This document shows, piece after piece, positions 4,422 to 5,848 of a stretch of 5,848 bases of DNA. This DNA is from Pontiella desulfatans (GTDB lineage Bacteria > Verrucomicrobiota > Kiritimatiellia > Kiritimatiellales > Pontiellaceae). The DNA lies in contig JARFRL010000457.1 of the NCBI GenBank assembly GCA_029287275.1, forward strand, positions 1 to 5,848, read 5' to 3'. Position 1 is the first letter of the stretch, and each line of letters begins with the position of its first letter. The translations under genes and the position numbers were made by a program. The notes beneath the pieces were generated by a model that was given only the letters and a program-made list of their open reading frames with translations, was not told the DNA's origin and made no database searches.

Positions 4422-5848
4422 GTGAGCAACACGCCCTTCGCCCATCTACATTTTCATACCTGTTACAGCCTGCTCGACAGCGCGGTGAAGGTGAAGGACG
4501 CCATGAAGGCGGCCAAGGAAATGGGCATGGAATATCTGGCCATGACCGACCACGGCGTGCTCTACGGCGCGGTGGAGTTCTACAAGGCGGCCTACGCCGC
4601 GGGCATCAAACCGATCATCGGTTGCGAGGTCTATCTGGCGCGCAACGGCGTCGAGGAGCGGAGCTCGCAGCGCAACAACATGCACCTGGTCCTGCTCGCG
4701 GAAACGCAGGAGGGCTACGAAAACCTTGTTCGGCTCGTCTCGATCGCGCATCTGGAGGGCGTGTACTACAAGCCGCGGATCGACAAGGCGCTGCTGCGGA
4801 AATATTCCAAGGGGCTGATCGGCCTCGCGGCCTGTCTGCGCGGCGAGGTGACCGAGGCCTGCAAGGACGGGGACCTCGACAAAGCCGAGGCGCTCGCGAT
4901 GGAATATTCCGACATCCTCGGCCCGGGTAATTTTTTCCTCGAGCTGCAGGACCACGGGCTGGCGGATCAGAAAACCGCGAATCGGAACGTGCTGGAAATC
5001 TCCAAACGCACCGGCCTCCCGATGGTCGCGACGAACGACGTCCACTACATCCGCAAAGAGCACGCCGAGGCGCACGACGCGCTGATCTGTCTGCAACGCG
5101 GCGATCTGGTCGCCGACCCGCATCGGCACCGCTACGAGGGCGACCAGTTCTACATGAAAAGCGGCGCGGAGATGGCCGCGCTGTTCCCCGATCAGCCCCA
5201 GGCGATCGCGAACACGATCGAGATCGCGCGGCGCTGCGACGTCCAATTCTTTTTTCCGGAGAAGGCCGAGGATCTGCATTTTCCGTTCTTCCCGCTGCCG
5301 GAGGGCTTCAAGTCGGACTACGACTACCTCGTGCATCTCGGCAAAGAGGGCCTGAAAAAGCTCTACGACATCGACGATCTCGACCACCCGAAGGACGACT
5401 ACCAGCGGACCATCAACGAGCGCTTCTACTATGAAGTGAGCGTGATCAAGAAAACCAACTACATCAACTACTTCCTCGTCGTCGCCGACTTCATCCAATG
5501 GGCGCGGCGGCAGGGCATTCCCGTCGGGCCGGGCCGCGGCTCGGGCGCGGGTTCGCTTTTGGCCTACTCGCTCGCGATCACCACCGTCGAGCCGCTGAAG
5601 TACAACCTCATTTTCGAGCGCTTCCTCAACCCCGACCGCGTCTCGCCGCCCGACTTCGACATCGATTTCTGCCCGACCAAACGGCAGCGGGTGATTCAAT
5701 ACGTGCGCGACAAATACGGCGAGGAGTGCGTCGCGCAGATCATCACCTTCGGAACGCTCGGCGCGAAAACGCTGATGCGCGACCTCGGCCGCGTGCTGGA
5801 GATTCCGCTGCCCTACTGCGACCGGCTCGCGAAGATGATTCCCGAAAC
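4422..5848 (+). CDS. dnaE: DNA polymerase III subunit alpha, N-terminal part (runs off right edge)
   Basis: The catalytic subunit of the replicative polymerase, acting in the cytoplasm with the beta clamp and clamp loader. 475 complete codons are present of a protein usually over 1,100 residues. The start is GTG 4422, with GGAG ten bases upstream, giving the family-typical N-terminus MSNTPFAHLHFHTCYSLLDS; no better in-frame start lies upstream. Residues about 5-210 are the PHP domain, with a full-looking metal-ligand set: His8/His10 (HLH), Asp43-His44 (MTDHG), Glu69 (GCEVY), His88 (MHLVLLA), Cys138 (AACLRGE) and Asp206/His208 (TNDVHYI). The polymerase core follows, with GPGRGSGAGS (369-378) and the catalytic aspartates of PDFDIDFC (Asp411 and Asp413). 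The third catalytic Asp would lie outside the window. The sequence resembles the Thermus-type DnaE, in which the PHP domain keeps its metal site, more than the E. coli form. It is transcribed away from vapBC. Confidence 0.97.
   Translation, partial: MSNTPFAHLHFHTCYSLLDSAVKVKDAMKAAKEMGMEYLAMTDHGVLYGAVEFYKAAYAAGIKPIIGCEVYLARNGVEERSSQRNNMHLVLLAETQEGYENLVRLVSIAHLEGVYYKPRIDKALLRKYSKGLIGLAACLRGEVTEACKDGDLDKAEALAMEYSDILGPGNFFLELQDHGLADQKTANRNVLEISKRTGLPMVATNDVHYIRKEHAEAHDALICLQRGDLVADPHRHRYEGDQFYMKSGAEMAALFPDQPQAIANTIEIARRCDVQFFFPEKAEDLHFPFFPLPEGFKSDYDYLVHLGKEGLKKLYDIDDLDHPKDDYQRTINERFYYEVSVIKKTNYINYFLVVADFIQWARRQGIPVGPGRGSGAGSLLAYSLAITTVEPLKYNLIFERFLNPDRVSPPDFDIDFCPTKRQRVIQYVRDKYGEECVAQIITFGTLGAKTLMRDLGRVLEIPLPYCDRLAKMIPE

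Noticed and set aside
4446..5699. 417-codon minus-strand open frame opposite dnaE
   Set aside because: It is the antisense shadow of dnaE: its composition is rich in Val, Arg, Asp and His, with no recognisable motif, while the plus strand matches DnaE throughout.
1..5848. CRISPR array, tRNA, rRNA, insertion sequence or attachment site
   Set aside because: I saw no regularly spaced repeats, tRNA-like cloverleaf, terminal inverted repeats or transposase; nearly all the sequence is accounted for by genes.

Overview
The window is 5,848 bases of GC-rich bacterial DNA, densely coding. Five genes and one partial gene point left (minus strand); one partial gene points right (plus strand). The organism is most likely a Gram-negative-type bacterium. 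The excisionase-type helix-turn-helix fused to a PTS EIIA domain, and a remnant of a 'TTAACCACGAAA...' intergenic phrase that I associate with Verrucomicrobia/Lentisphaerae/Planctomycetes genomes, suggest the PVC group. That placement is inference at low confidence; no rRNA or other marker is present.

Layout, in minus-strand transcription order from about 4310 down to 1: vapB (4257-3994) and vapC (3994-3599), a type II toxin-antitoxin pair sharing one base (TAATG), with a perfect TTGACA -35 box and a 25-bp dyad-symmetric probable operator in front; a 76-base gap containing an imperfect hairpin and degenerate repeat; bioB, biotin synthase (3522-2560), with no other biotin gene nearby; an 84-base gap; a helix-turn-helix/PTS-EIIA fusion regulator (2475-1834), with a perfect 9-bp inverted repeat ending on its start codon and enclosing its ribosome binding site; a CPA2-type cation/proton antiporter with a C-terminal CBS pair (1830-160), three bases after the regulator and with its Shine-Dalgarno inside the regulator's last codons; and the first 50 codons of a membrane-anchored protein of unknown function (152-1), seven bases after the antiporter stop.

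On the plus strand, divergent from vapBC, dnaE (DNA polymerase III alpha subunit) starts at a GTG at 4422 and runs off the right edge. It covers the PHP domain and the polymerase palm up to and beyond the first catalytic aspartates.

The functional unit that most merits attention is the tightly coupled regulator-antiporter-membrane protein cluster. A phosphorylatable EIIA domain attached to a DNA-binding domain is made together with a cation/proton antiporter that carries its own probable nucleotide-sensing CBS pair. This looks like a small ion-homeostasis module controlled at transcription by PTS phosphorylation and at protein level by ligand binding. The inverted repeat at the regulator's start codon could be its own control site. 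dnaE, bioB and vapBC are recognisable families in an unremarkable housekeeping context.
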